Of a stretch of 13,563 bases of DNA, positions 1 to 6,201 are shown in pieces; position 1 is the first letter of the stretch, and each line of letters opens with the position of its first letter. This stretch comes from CF-39 sp036518215 (GTDB taxonomy: Bacteria > Chloroflexota > Limnocylindria > P2-11E), in assembly GCA_036518215.1 (NCBI GenBank), contig DATDNP010000152.1, forward strand, positions 1 to 13,563. The letters are read 5' to 3'. The notes under the pieces were generated by a model, which had not been told where the DNA came from, did not search any database, and was given only the letters and a program-made list of their open reading frames with translations. The position numbers were made by a program, and so were the translations under genes.

Positions 1-1
1 G

Positions 2-1045
2 CCACAGCAGCCCACCACGCCCGGCGGCCTCATCCAGCGCCAGCGGAGCACCGCCACCGCCGACAGCGGCAAGAACCTCCTCGAGGTGCAGGCGCTCAAG
101 ATGCACTTCCCGCTGACGCAGGGGATCATCTTCCAGCGTCAGGTCGGCGCGGTGCGCGCCGTCGATGGCATCGACTTCTTCGTCGAGAAGGGCGAGACGC
201 TCGGCCTCGTGGGCGAGTCCGGGTGCGGCAAGTCGACGACCGGTCGCGCGATCCTCCAGCTCTACAAGCCGACGGCGGGATCCGTGAAGTTCGACGGGAC
301 GGAGCTCACGAAGCTTCCCGGCGAGCAGATGCGTCGCATGCGCCGCCGGATGCAGATGATCTTCCAGGATCCCTACGCGTCGCTGAACCCGCGCATGACC
401 GTCGGCAACATCATCGGCGAGCCGCTCGAGGTACATAACCTCGCGAAGGGACGCGCGAAGACCGAGCGCGTGCAGGAGCTCCTCAAGATCGTCGGCCTGA
501 ACCCGTACTTCACGAACCGCTACCCGCACGAGTTCTCGGGTGGCCAGCGCCAGCGCATCGGCGTCGCGCGCGCGCTCGCGGTCGAGCCGGACTTCATCGT
601 CGCGGACGAGCCGATCTCCGCGCTCGACGTGTCCATCCAGGCGCAGATCATCAACCTGCTCGAAGAGCTGCAGGACAAGTTCAAGCTCACGTACCTCTTC
701 ATCGCGCACGACCTGTCCGTCGTGCGTCACATCTCGGACCGCGTCGCGGTCATGTACCTCGGCAAGATCGTCGAGCTCGCCGACCGCATCGACCTGTACG
801 AGCACCCGCTCCACCCGTATAGCCAGGCGCTCCTGTCGGCCGTGCCGATCCCCGACCCGCAGGTCGAGATGAAGCGCAAGCGCATCATCCTCACCGGCGA
901 CGTCCCGAGCCCGGTGAATCCGCCGTCCGGCTGCCGCTTCCACACGCGCTGCTGGAAGGCGCAGCAGATCTGCTCCGAGGTGGACCCGGAGTTCATCGAG
1001 CACGCGCCGCGGCACTGGGCGGCCTGCCACTTCCCAGGGGCCTAA
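2..1045 (+). CDS. Oligopeptide/dipeptide ABC importer ATPase (OppF/DppF type), 5'-truncated by window edge
   Basis: This is the cytoplasmic ATPase that powers peptide (or nickel) uptake through OppB/OppC-type permeases. The frame is open from base 2. A GTG at 86 is the first in-frame start, but about 28 in-frame residues precede it without a stop, including GKNLLEV, which resembles the family's usual first strand, so the true start lies outside the window. Counting from that GTG: Walker A GESGCGKST (43-51), Q-loop MIFQDPYASLNP, signature FSGGQRQR, Walker B FIVADEPISALD, and H-loop IAHD. The C-terminal oligo_HPY region (YEHPLHPYSQALLSAVP) ends with Cys 283, 289, 296 and 314 (C-x5-C-x6-C-x17-C), the conserved Cys set of this family. 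OppF is more likely than OppD from gene order (last before a break) and the PYASLNPRM motif, but D versus F is not certain. A partner ATPase probably lies just upstream. Confidence 0.93.
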   Translation, partial: PQQPTTPGGLIQRQRSTATADSGKNLLEVQALKMHFPLTQGIIFQRQVGAVRAVDGIDFFVEKGETLGLVGESGCGKSTTGRAILQLYKPTAGSVKFDGTELTKLPGEQMRRMRRRMQMIFQDPYASLNPRMTVGNIIGEPLEVHNLAKGRAKTERVQELLKIVGLNPYFTNRYPHEFSGGQRQRIGVARALAVEPDFIVADEPISALDVSIQAQIINLLEELQDKFKLTYLFIAHDLSVVRHISDRVAVMYLGKIVELADRIDLYEHPLHPYSQALLSAVPIPDPQVEMKRKRIILTGDVPSPVNPPSGCRFHTRCWKAQQICSEVDPEFIEHAPRHWAACHFPGA

Positions 1046-1073
1046 CGGCCCGCTACCGCTCTTCGCGTGTCTC

Positions 1074-1093
1074 GCTAGCAGCTCGCTGCTGGC
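1074..1093 (+). terminator. Hairpin downstream of the opp ATPase, probable terminator
   Basis: GCTAGCAG pairs with CTGCTGGC (8 bp, one G-U) around a CTCG tetraloop, starting 28 nt after the ATPase stop. There is no U-tract, so it is either an atypical terminator or an RNA 3'-end stabiliser. The next gene is on the opposite strand, so a transcript end is expected here. Confidence 0.4.
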
Positions 1094-1162
1094 TCGGCAT
1101 GCCGATCCGGAGTCGGCTCGGTCGGAGTGAATCCTCCCTCGCCGACGCTCTTCCATGCGCAA

Positions 1163-1180
1163 ACGCCGGCCCGCCGGCGT
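1163..1180. repeat. Perfect inverted repeat in the convergent spacer
   Basis: ACGCCGGC and GCCGGCGT flank CC, giving an 18-nt palindrome that can form a 7-bp hairpin with a 4-nt loop. It lies in the 250-nt spacer (1046-1295) between the 3' ends of the ATPase gene and the minus-strand secreted-protein gene. No gene was seen in this spacer. The hairpin could help end transcription from either side. It is very GC-rich, so chance formation is possible. Confidence 0.35.
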
Positions 1181-1254
1181 CGCGCTCGCGTCGCGATCGG
1201 GCCGGCTGTGCGCGGGACTCGCTCGAGGAGAGCGCGACGCTCCCCGTCGGCCTC

Positions 1255-1276
1255 CGCCCGGTGCGGCGGCCGGGCG
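1255..1276 (-). terminator. Hairpin after the minus-strand secreted-protein gene, possible terminator
   Basis: CGCCCGG and CCGGGCG (7 bp, perfect) enclose an 8-nt loop, beginning 19 nt beyond the stop of the minus-strand gene. No U-tract follows on the minus strand. Position supports a terminator; sequence alone does not prove it. Confidence 0.35.
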
Positions 1277-1295
1277 ACACCGCCGGGAGCGCGCG

Positions 1296-2342
1296 CTACT
1301 TCATGAGTTGCAGCTGCGGATTGATGGCGATGGCTCCCCAGTGCACGCGCGCGACGGTCGCCTCCGGGAGATAGGCCCAGCTCGCGAAGTACACGTACAC
1401 GGGCTGGGTGAGCAGCTCCGCCGGAAGCTGTGACGCGGATGGCAACCCGGCGTGCTGCATGTACTTCACACCGTTCACGAAGAGCGAAACGGAATCCCGC
1501 GTCAGCTCGAGGCGGAAGTGATCGCGGCAGCTCGCGTCTGGATCGGTCGGCCGGCAGAGGCGCCATGCGGCGGCGCGTTCACCGAGAGGCGTCCCGCCGT
1601 ACACGCTCGGTGCGCCGGCGGCGCTCTGCGCGGAGAGCCACGCGGTGATCTTGTCGGCGTCGTAGATGCGGCACTCCGAGAGGCGATCCGCGGGAAGCGC
1701 GCATCCGATCGCCGCGGCGCCGCCGAACTGCCCCGCCGCGTACCAGCCGTTCGTCTCGCGCGTCGACGGCCGCGGCGCCGTCGTCACGACGACCTCCGGC
1801 CACACGCGCTCGCCGTACGCCGTCATGCCGGCGGAGACGTCGAACTGGACCACGAGCTTCCCATCGTCGAAGTGGAACGCTTCATCCGGTCGCATGAGCG
1901 AACCGCCGTTGTTCGGTCCGACGAAGAAGTCCTCGGCCGAGCCCTCGTACTGCCCGATCGGCGATCCGCTGCCGGCGATGTCCACCATCCAGTGGTCGTT
2001 GTGCGCGAACGTCTCCGTGCGGTACACGGTCGTCGCGGCGTGCGAGATCGTGCGGCGCGCGTCGTCGAAGACGAGGTAGCCGGCGCCGAGCGACGAATGC
2101 ATCGCGCCGGCGAAGCTATCGGCCCACGTGTTCGTACCGCGCCGCGCCGTGTCGACCGCAGATGAGTAGCCGTCGCACCACGCCGGTTCAGCGGGGGCTA
2201 ACGCGCCGAGCGGGACGGGCGCGTCGATGCACTCGGCCGGCGCCGGCGCGCTCGGCCGGACCGCCGCCCGCAGTGGGCCGGCCGCGGTGACGGTCGCCGC
2301 GATGATGACGACGAGGGCAGCGAACGCGACGAGCGGACGCAT
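1296..2342 (-). CDS. Secreted protein of unknown function, possible concanavalin A-like (LamG-type) fold
   Basis: I do not recognise a named family. The ATG at 2342 was chosen because it starts a clear export signal (MRPLVAFAALVVIIAATVTA, Arg then a long hydrophobic run). An upstream in-frame ATG at 2402 would add 20 basic residues with no ribosome site. The product is 348 aa. After the signal come six Cys in three close pairs (AEC...AWC, GCALPADRLSEC, LCRPTDPDASC), which fits disulfides in an exported protein. Alternating Gly/aromatic strands and the segment FRLELTRDSVSLFVNGVKY, close to the C-terminus, resemble strand-NG-strand units of LamG/ConA-like beta-sandwich lectins and glucanases. 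No catalytic motif is evident. It lies antisense to and between the opp ATPase and the SBP gene, so it is probably transcribed on its own. The fold call is inference. Confidence 0.75.
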   Translation of the reverse strand: MRPLVAFAALVVIIAATVTAAGPLRAAVRPSAPAPAECIDAPVPLGALAPAEPAWCDGYSSAVDTARRGTNTWADSFAGAMHSSLGAGYLVFDDARRTISHAATTVYRTETFAHNDHWMVDIAGSGSPIGQYEGSAEDFFVGPNNGGSLMRPDEAFHFDDGKLVVQFDVSAGMTAYGERVWPEVVVTTAPRPSTRETNGWYAAGQFGGAAAIGCALPADRLSECRIYDADKITAWLSAQSAAGAPSVYGGTPLGERAAAWRLCRPTDPDASCRDHFRLELTRDSVSLFVNGVKYMQHAGLPSASQLPAELLTQPVYVYFASWAYLPEATVARVHWGAIAINPQLQLMK

Positions 2343-2509
2343 CCGCCGACGATACCGCCGGTCATGACACCTCTGGGGTGTGCAGGATGGCCCTGTGAAC
2401 ACCAGTGCCGCCGTTCGGGTAGTCCGAAGTGGCGACCAGAGAGAACGCCACTAGACTCTGGCTTCTACCTGGCGGGCTGGTATCTGCGAAAGGAGCGAGA
2501 GAGGGGACC
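2343..2509. promoter_or_regulatory. Divergent spacer with putative promoter and several inverted repeats upstream of the SBP gene
   Basis: This 167-nt spacer separates the starts of the minus-strand secreted-protein gene and the plus-strand SBP gene. TAGACT (2452-2457) is a possible -10 for the SBP gene, with a poor -35 (TGGCGA, 2430-2435). It holds perfect inverted repeats AGTGGCG/CGCCACT (2428-2434 with 2446-2452) and CCAGAG/CTCTGG (2436-2441 with 2456-2461), which interleave, plus TTCGG/CCGAA (2414-2418 with 2424-2428). These could be operator half-sites or leader RNA structure. The promoter call is weak. Confidence 0.35.
2489..2506 (+). promoter_or_regulatory. Ribosome binding region fixing the SBP start at 2510
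   Basis: The purine-rich run contains AAAGGAG (2489-2495) and GAGGGG (2501-2506), the latter 3 nt before the ATG at 2510. This ATG directly precedes a lipoprotein signal peptide, so it is preferred over the in-frame GTG at 2429. Confidence 0.6.
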
Positions 2510-4255
2510 ATGCACCATCCACGCAGCCGGCGTGTCCTTATCGCGGCATTCGCGGCGAGCATGCTCGTCGCGACGGCCTGCACAAGCGGCACGCCGAACA
2601 CAAGCGCATCGCCCAGCGCTGCGGCGTCAGCGACGGAGACGCCTCAGGACGGCGGTCGCATCATCAGCGGCAGCATCTCGGACATCGCGACCATGCAGCC
2701 GATCCTCGTGAACGACACCGCGTCGGGTGAGGTCGCGGGGCTTCTGTACGCGGTGCTCATCTCCGCCGACCCGAAGACCGGTGAGCCCAAGCCGAACCTC
2801 GCGACGTTCAGCGCGTCGTCCGACGGTCTCACGTACACCTTCGAGATCGACCCGAAGGCGAACTGGTCGGACGGCAAGCCGATCATCGGTCAGGACTACC
2901 TCACGGGCGTCCTCGCGGTCGGCAAGTCCGCGAAGACCGTCCGCAAGTCCTCTTTCACGACGATCCAGGGCTTCCAGGACTGGGTCGATGGCAAGGCAGA
3001 CACGATCTCCGGGATCAAGATCGACTCTTCGAACCCGAAGAAGTTCACCGTGACCCTCACGAAGGTCACGTGCCCGGCCCTCCTCCAGATCGCGAACAAC
3101 TCGTACACGCTGCCGACGCAGGTCTTCGGCAAGTACGTGACAAAGGCCAGCAAGCCGGAGGACATCGACAACGCCCCGGAGAACGTGAACCCGCAGGTGG
3201 TCAGCGGGCCGTTCACGTTCAGTGAGTGGCGCAAGGGCGACCAGGTCATCCTCAAGAAGAACCCGAACTACTTCAAGGGCGCGCCGCACGTCGACGAGTA
3301 CGTGTTCAAGGTCGTCGCGAACACGGCCGCGATCACGGCAGGCCTGAAGACGGGCGAGATCACCTACTCGACGATCGCCGCGCGTGACCTCGCCGACATG
3401 CAGACCGTCGACACGGTGAAGATCCAGAAGTACTCGAGCCTTGGCTACACCTTCATCGGCTGGGACACGCAGTCGAACGCCGCCGGCGCGGCCCTGTCGG
3501 ACAAGCGCGTCCGTCAGGCGCTCGCGTACGGCATCGACATGGACGCCGTGATCAAGTCCGTCGTCTTCGGCGAGGCCATCGCGCACGTCGCGCACCACGT
3601 GCCCGTGCAGTGGGCCTACCCGAGCGACCAGTCCGCGCTCAACCCGTACAAGTTCGACAAGAACAAGGCGCAGCAGCTCCTCACCGACGCCGGCTGGACG
3701 AAGGGCTCCGATGGGATCCTTCAGAAGGACGGCAAGAAGTTCACGATGACCATCTCGACGAACTCGGGGAACACCGAGCGTGAGACGCTCGCGCAGGTCG
3801 CGGCCGATCAGTACAAGCAGCTCGGCATCGACGCGAAGGCCGCACCGGAAGCGTTCCAGGGCCTCGTCACGAAGCTCACCAGCGGCGACAAGACGCTCGA
3901 CGCGACGATCATCGGCTGGAGCCTCGGCACCGAGCCCGACCCGTACCAGATCTGGCACTCGAGCCAGATCCCCGACCCGGCGAAGAACGTGACGGGCTTC
4001 GGCTTCACGTACTTCAAGAGCGCGGACATGGACAAGGCCATCGAGGAGGCGCGTACGCCCTCCAACGGCGACTGCTCCACCGCCGCGCGCAAGAAGCAGT
4101 ACGACACGTTCAACAAGATCCTGAACGACGAGCAGCCGTACAACTTCGGGTACGTCCCGAACGTTCTCGCGACGGCGCAGAAGTCGCTGCAGGGTTGGAA
4201 CCCGCAGCCATTCAGCACGCTCTACAACGTCGAGCAGTGGTGGATCAAGAAGTAG
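2510..4255 (+). CDS. Oligopeptide/dipeptide ABC importer solute-binding lipoprotein (SBP_bac_5 family)
   Basis: This extracytoplasmic, lipid-anchored receptor captures peptides or a similar solute and delivers them to the OppB/OppC permeases. From the ATG at 2510 the product is 581 aa. A type II signal peptide (RSRR, hydrophobic run, lipobox VATAC) puts the lipidated Cys at residue 24. A Ser/Ala/Thr/Pro-rich linker follows, then the binding domain. Family hallmarks include YTFEIDPKANWSDGKPI, SGPFTFSEWRKGDQVILKKNPNYF and SDKRVRQALAYGIDMDAV. Two Cys in the mature domain (TKVTCPALL and NGDCSTAARK) could form a disulfide. Length is at the upper end of the family's usual range. It is the first gene of the SBP-oppB-oppC-SBP run and is followed 9 nt later by a strong hairpin, so it is probably the most abundant product. 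The exact ligand cannot be read from sequence. Confidence 0.95.
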   Translation: MHHPRSRRVLIAAFAASMLVATACTSGTPNTSASPSAAASATETPQDGGRIISGSISDIATMQPILVNDTASGEVAGLLYAVLISADPKTGEPKPNLATFSASSDGLTYTFEIDPKANWSDGKPIIGQDYLTGVLAVGKSAKTVRKSSFTTIQGFQDWVDGKADTISGIKIDSSNPKKFTVTLTKVTCPALLQIANNSYTLPTQVFGKYVTKASKPEDIDNAPENVNPQVVSGPFTFSEWRKGDQVILKKNPNYFKGAPHVDEYVFKVVANTAAITAGLKTGEITYSTIAARDLADMQTVDTVKIQKYSSLGYTFIGWDTQSNAAGAALSDKRVRQALAYGIDMDAVIKSVVFGEAIAHVAHHVPVQWAYPSDQSALNPYKFDKNKAQQLLTDAGWTKGSDGILQKDGKKFTMTISTNSGNTERETLAQVAADQYKQLGIDAKAAPEAFQGLVTKLTSGDKTLDATIIGWSLGTEPDPYQIWHSSQIPDPAKNVTGFGFTYFKSADMDKAIEEARTPSNGDCSTAARKKQYDTFNKILNDEQPYNFGYVPNVLATAQKSLQGWNPQPFSTLYNVEQWWIKK

Positions 4256-4264
4256 CCTGACGCA

Positions 4265-4292
4265 GTGGGGGCGCCCGAAAGGGCGCCCCCAC
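4265..4292 (+). terminator. Perfect 12-bp hairpin with GAAA tetraloop between SBP and permease genes
   Basis: GTGGGGGCGCCC (4265-4276) pairs completely with GGGCGCCCCCAC (4281-4292) around GAAA, a GNRA-type loop closed by C-G. It starts 9 nt after the SBP stop and ends 19 nt before the oppB start. No U-tract follows. It probably acts as a partial terminator or as a block to 3' exonucleases that protects the SBP mRNA, giving more SBP than permease. This arrangement is known from other SBP-permease operons such as malE-malF. Confidence 0.75.
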
Positions 4293-4302
4293 ATGCCGAC
4301 GT

Positions 4303-4307
4303 GGAGG
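4303..4307 (+). promoter_or_regulatory. Shine-Dalgarno site supporting the TTG start of oppB
   Basis: GGAGG lies 4 nt upstream of TTG at 4312. The residues that follow (RTFILRRLIYAIPTLIGV) match the usual N-terminus of OppB/DppB permeases, so the rare TTG start is well supported. Confidence 0.7.
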
Positions 4308-4311
4308 CGCC

Positions 4312-5271
4312 TTGCGAACCTTCATCCTCCGGCGGCTGATCTACGCGATCCCGACGCTCATCGGGGTCTCGATCATCACGTTCGCGATCATCCGTCTCTC
4401 GCCGGGGGACCCGATCCGGCTCTACACCTTCGGCGCGCGCGACATCACGCAGGAGGACATCGAGGCCCTCCGGCACGTGTACGGGCTCGATAAGCCTCTG
4501 CCGCTCCAATACCTGGACTGGATATGGAGGGTCCTGCACGGCGACTTCGGACAGTCATTCATCTATCACCAGGACGCGGCGCAGCTCTTCATCCAATACA
4601 TCCCGAACACCATCCAGCTCGCGCTCGTCGCGCTCGCCATCCAGCTCGTCGTCGGCGTGCCGCTCGGCGTCGTGGCCGCGCTGAAGCGCGGCACGTGGGT
4701 GGACAACGTCGTCCGCGTGTTCGGCGTGGCCGGGCACGCGATCCCGAGCTTCTGGCTCGGCCTCGTGATGATCATCGTCTTCGCGGTGCAGCTGCGCTGG
4801 TTGCCGAGCCAGGGGATCCTCACGGTCGGCGCCGATCAGTGGGACATCCTCGACCGCATCAAACACATGCTCATGCCGGCGGTGGTGCTGTCGCTCACCG
4901 GGATCGCGCAGTACTCGCGCATCCTGCGGACGGAGACGCTGGACGTCCTCGGGCAGGACTTCGTGCGCACCGCCCATGCGAAGGGGCTTCGTGAGCGAAC
5001 GGTCATCTTCGTGCACGCGCTGCGGAACGCGCTCATCCCGGTCGTGACCGCGCTCGGAGGCATCCTCGCCGGACTCATCGGCGGCGCGCTCGTCATCGAG
5101 CAGGTGTTCAGCTGGCCGGGCATCGGTCGGTTCACGTTCGCGGCCGCGATCGCGAAGGACTATCCGATCATCGAGGCCGGCACGATGATCTCCGCGACGC
5201 TCCTCATCATCAGCTACCTGCTGCGGGACATCGCGTACGCGATCGTCGATCCGCGGATCAAGGCCGCATAG
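4312..5271 (+). CDS. Peptide ABC importer permease, OppB/DppB type
   Basis: This is one of the two inner-membrane subunits forming the translocation pore. The 319-aa length is normal for the family. The N-terminus (FILRRLIYAIPTLIGVSIIT) is the first transmembrane helix, followed by the family signature RLSPGDP and the extracellular YGLDKPLPLQYLDW...GDFGQSF segment. Five further hydrophobic helices follow. The cytoplasmic EAA loop, which docks the ATPase, is near residues 215-243 (RTAHAKGLRERTVIFVHALRNALIP). The start is TTG, with GGAGG just upstream. Its stop is immediately followed by the oppC start, which implies translational coupling. Upstream is the SBP gene, separated by the GAAA hairpin. 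The identification is secure; the substrate is not known. Confidence 0.95.
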   Translation: MRTFILRRLIYAIPTLIGVSIITFAIIRLSPGDPIRLYTFGARDITQEDIEALRHVYGLDKPLPLQYLDWIWRVLHGDFGQSFIYHQDAAQLFIQYIPNTIQLALVALAIQLVVGVPLGVVAALKRGTWVDNVVRVFGVAGHAIPSFWLGLVMIIVFAVQLRWLPSQGILTVGADQWDILDRIKHMLMPAVVLSLTGIAQYSRILRTETLDVLGQDFVRTAHAKGLRERTVIFVHALRNALIPVVTALGGILAGLIGGALVIEQVFSWPGIGRFTFAAAIAKDYPIIEAGTMISATLLIISYLLRDIAYAIVDPRIKAA

Positions 5272-6201
5272 ATGGCGACGACGACGCAAGCGATGCGCGC
5301 CGCGGCGCAGGACACGCTCACGCGGCCGTCGCGCAGCCTCTGGTCGAACGCGTTGTGGAAGCTGCGCCACGACCGGCTCACGATCGCGGCGTTCCTCGTG
5401 CTCATGCTCCTCGCCCTCATCTCGGCCGGTGCCGACTTCTTCGCGGCGAACATCTTCCACTACACCTTCGAGCGGCAGGATCTCCTCCACACGTACGAGA
5501 AGCCCCAGTTCGCCAACCTCGCGTTCCTCCTCGGATCGGACGAGATCGGCCGGAGCCAGGTCGTGCGGCTGCTCTACGGAGGGCGCGTGTCCCTCGCCGT
5601 CGGGTTCGTCGCGGCGCTCGTGAACCTCACCGTCGGCGTGAGCATCGGCCTCGCCGCGGGCTACCTGCGCGGCCGGGTCGACGACCTCTTCACCTGGTTC
5701 GTGACGACGCTGAACTCGATCCCGACGCTCTTCCTGCTCCTCATCTTCGCCGCGATCTGGCAGCCCGGTCCGGCGACGCTCACCGTCGTCATCGGCCTGC
5801 TCTTCTGGACGGGCATCTCACTCTTCGTGCGCGGCCAGACCTTCGCGCTGCGCGAGCGCGAGTTCGTCATCGCCGCGAAGACGATCGGCGCGCGCGACCG
5901 GCGGATCATGTTCCGGCACATCCTGCCGAACATCCTCCCGCTCATCTTCGTCCTCGCGGCGATCGACGTGGGCGGCATCATCCTCGCCGAGTCCGCGCTG
6001 TCGTTCCTCGGCCTCGGCATCCTTCCGCCCACGCCGTCGTGGGGGAACATGCTCACCGGCGCCACGCAGTACTTCGTTCGCGCCCCGTGGCTCGTCTATC
6101 CGCCGGGCGCGATGATCTTCCTCACGGTGCTGTGCCTGTACCTGATCGGCGACGGTCTGCGTGACGCACTCGATCCGCGTGTCCGCGGCAACGCCGGCTA
6201 G
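5272..6201 (+). CDS. Peptide ABC importer permease, OppC/DppC type
   Basis: This second pore subunit pairs with OppB. It has 309 aa, usual for the family. The cytoplasmic N-terminus (SLWSNALWKLRHDRLTIAAF) leads into helix 1, and a periplasmic loop contains LLGSDEIGRSQVVRLLYGGRVSL, the OppC counterpart of the 'GTDxxGRDxxSRxxxGxRxSL' signature. The EAA loop lies near residues 195-228 (REFVIAAKTIGARDRRIMF), followed by ESALSFLGLG and the terminal GDGLRDALDPR, all typical of OppC. The ATG directly follows the oppB stop (TAGATG), with only AAGG 8 nt upstream, so coupling to oppB translation is likely. Its 3' end overlaps the next SBP gene by about 41 nt. Confidence 0.95.
   Translation: MATTTQAMRAAAQDTLTRPSRSLWSNALWKLRHDRLTIAAFLVLMLLALISAGADFFAANIFHYTFERQDLLHTYEKPQFANLAFLLGSDEIGRSQVVRLLYGGRVSLAVGFVAALVNLTVGVSIGLAAGYLRGRVDDLFTWFVTTLNSIPTLFLLLIFAAIWQPGPATLTVVIGLLFWTGISLFVRGQTFALREREFVIAAKTIGARDRRIMFRHILPNILPLIFVLAAIDVGGIILAESALSFLGLGILPPTPSWGNMLTGATQYFVRAPWLVYPPGAMIFLTVLCLYLIGDGLRDALDPRVRGNAG

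Noticed and set aside
1046..1295. Possible small gene in the convergent spacer
   Set aside because: Open frames here are Arg/Ala/Pro-rich without a ribosome site or recognisable product; hairpins at gene ends explain the spacer better.
1452..2165. Plus-strand open frame opposite the secreted-protein gene
   Set aside because: Arg-rich, no start signal, no motif; the minus-strand reading has a signal peptide and paired Cys.
2429..2509. Upstream GTG start for the first SBP
   Set aside because: It would put 27 residues ahead of the lipoprotein signal peptide, and the ribosome site and lipobox distance fit the ATG at 2510.
2627..4294. Minus-strand open frame of about 555 codons opposite the first SBP gene
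   Set aside because: Leu/Arg/Val/Asp-biased product with no domain; it also runs through the perfect hairpin. A shadow of the SBP gene.
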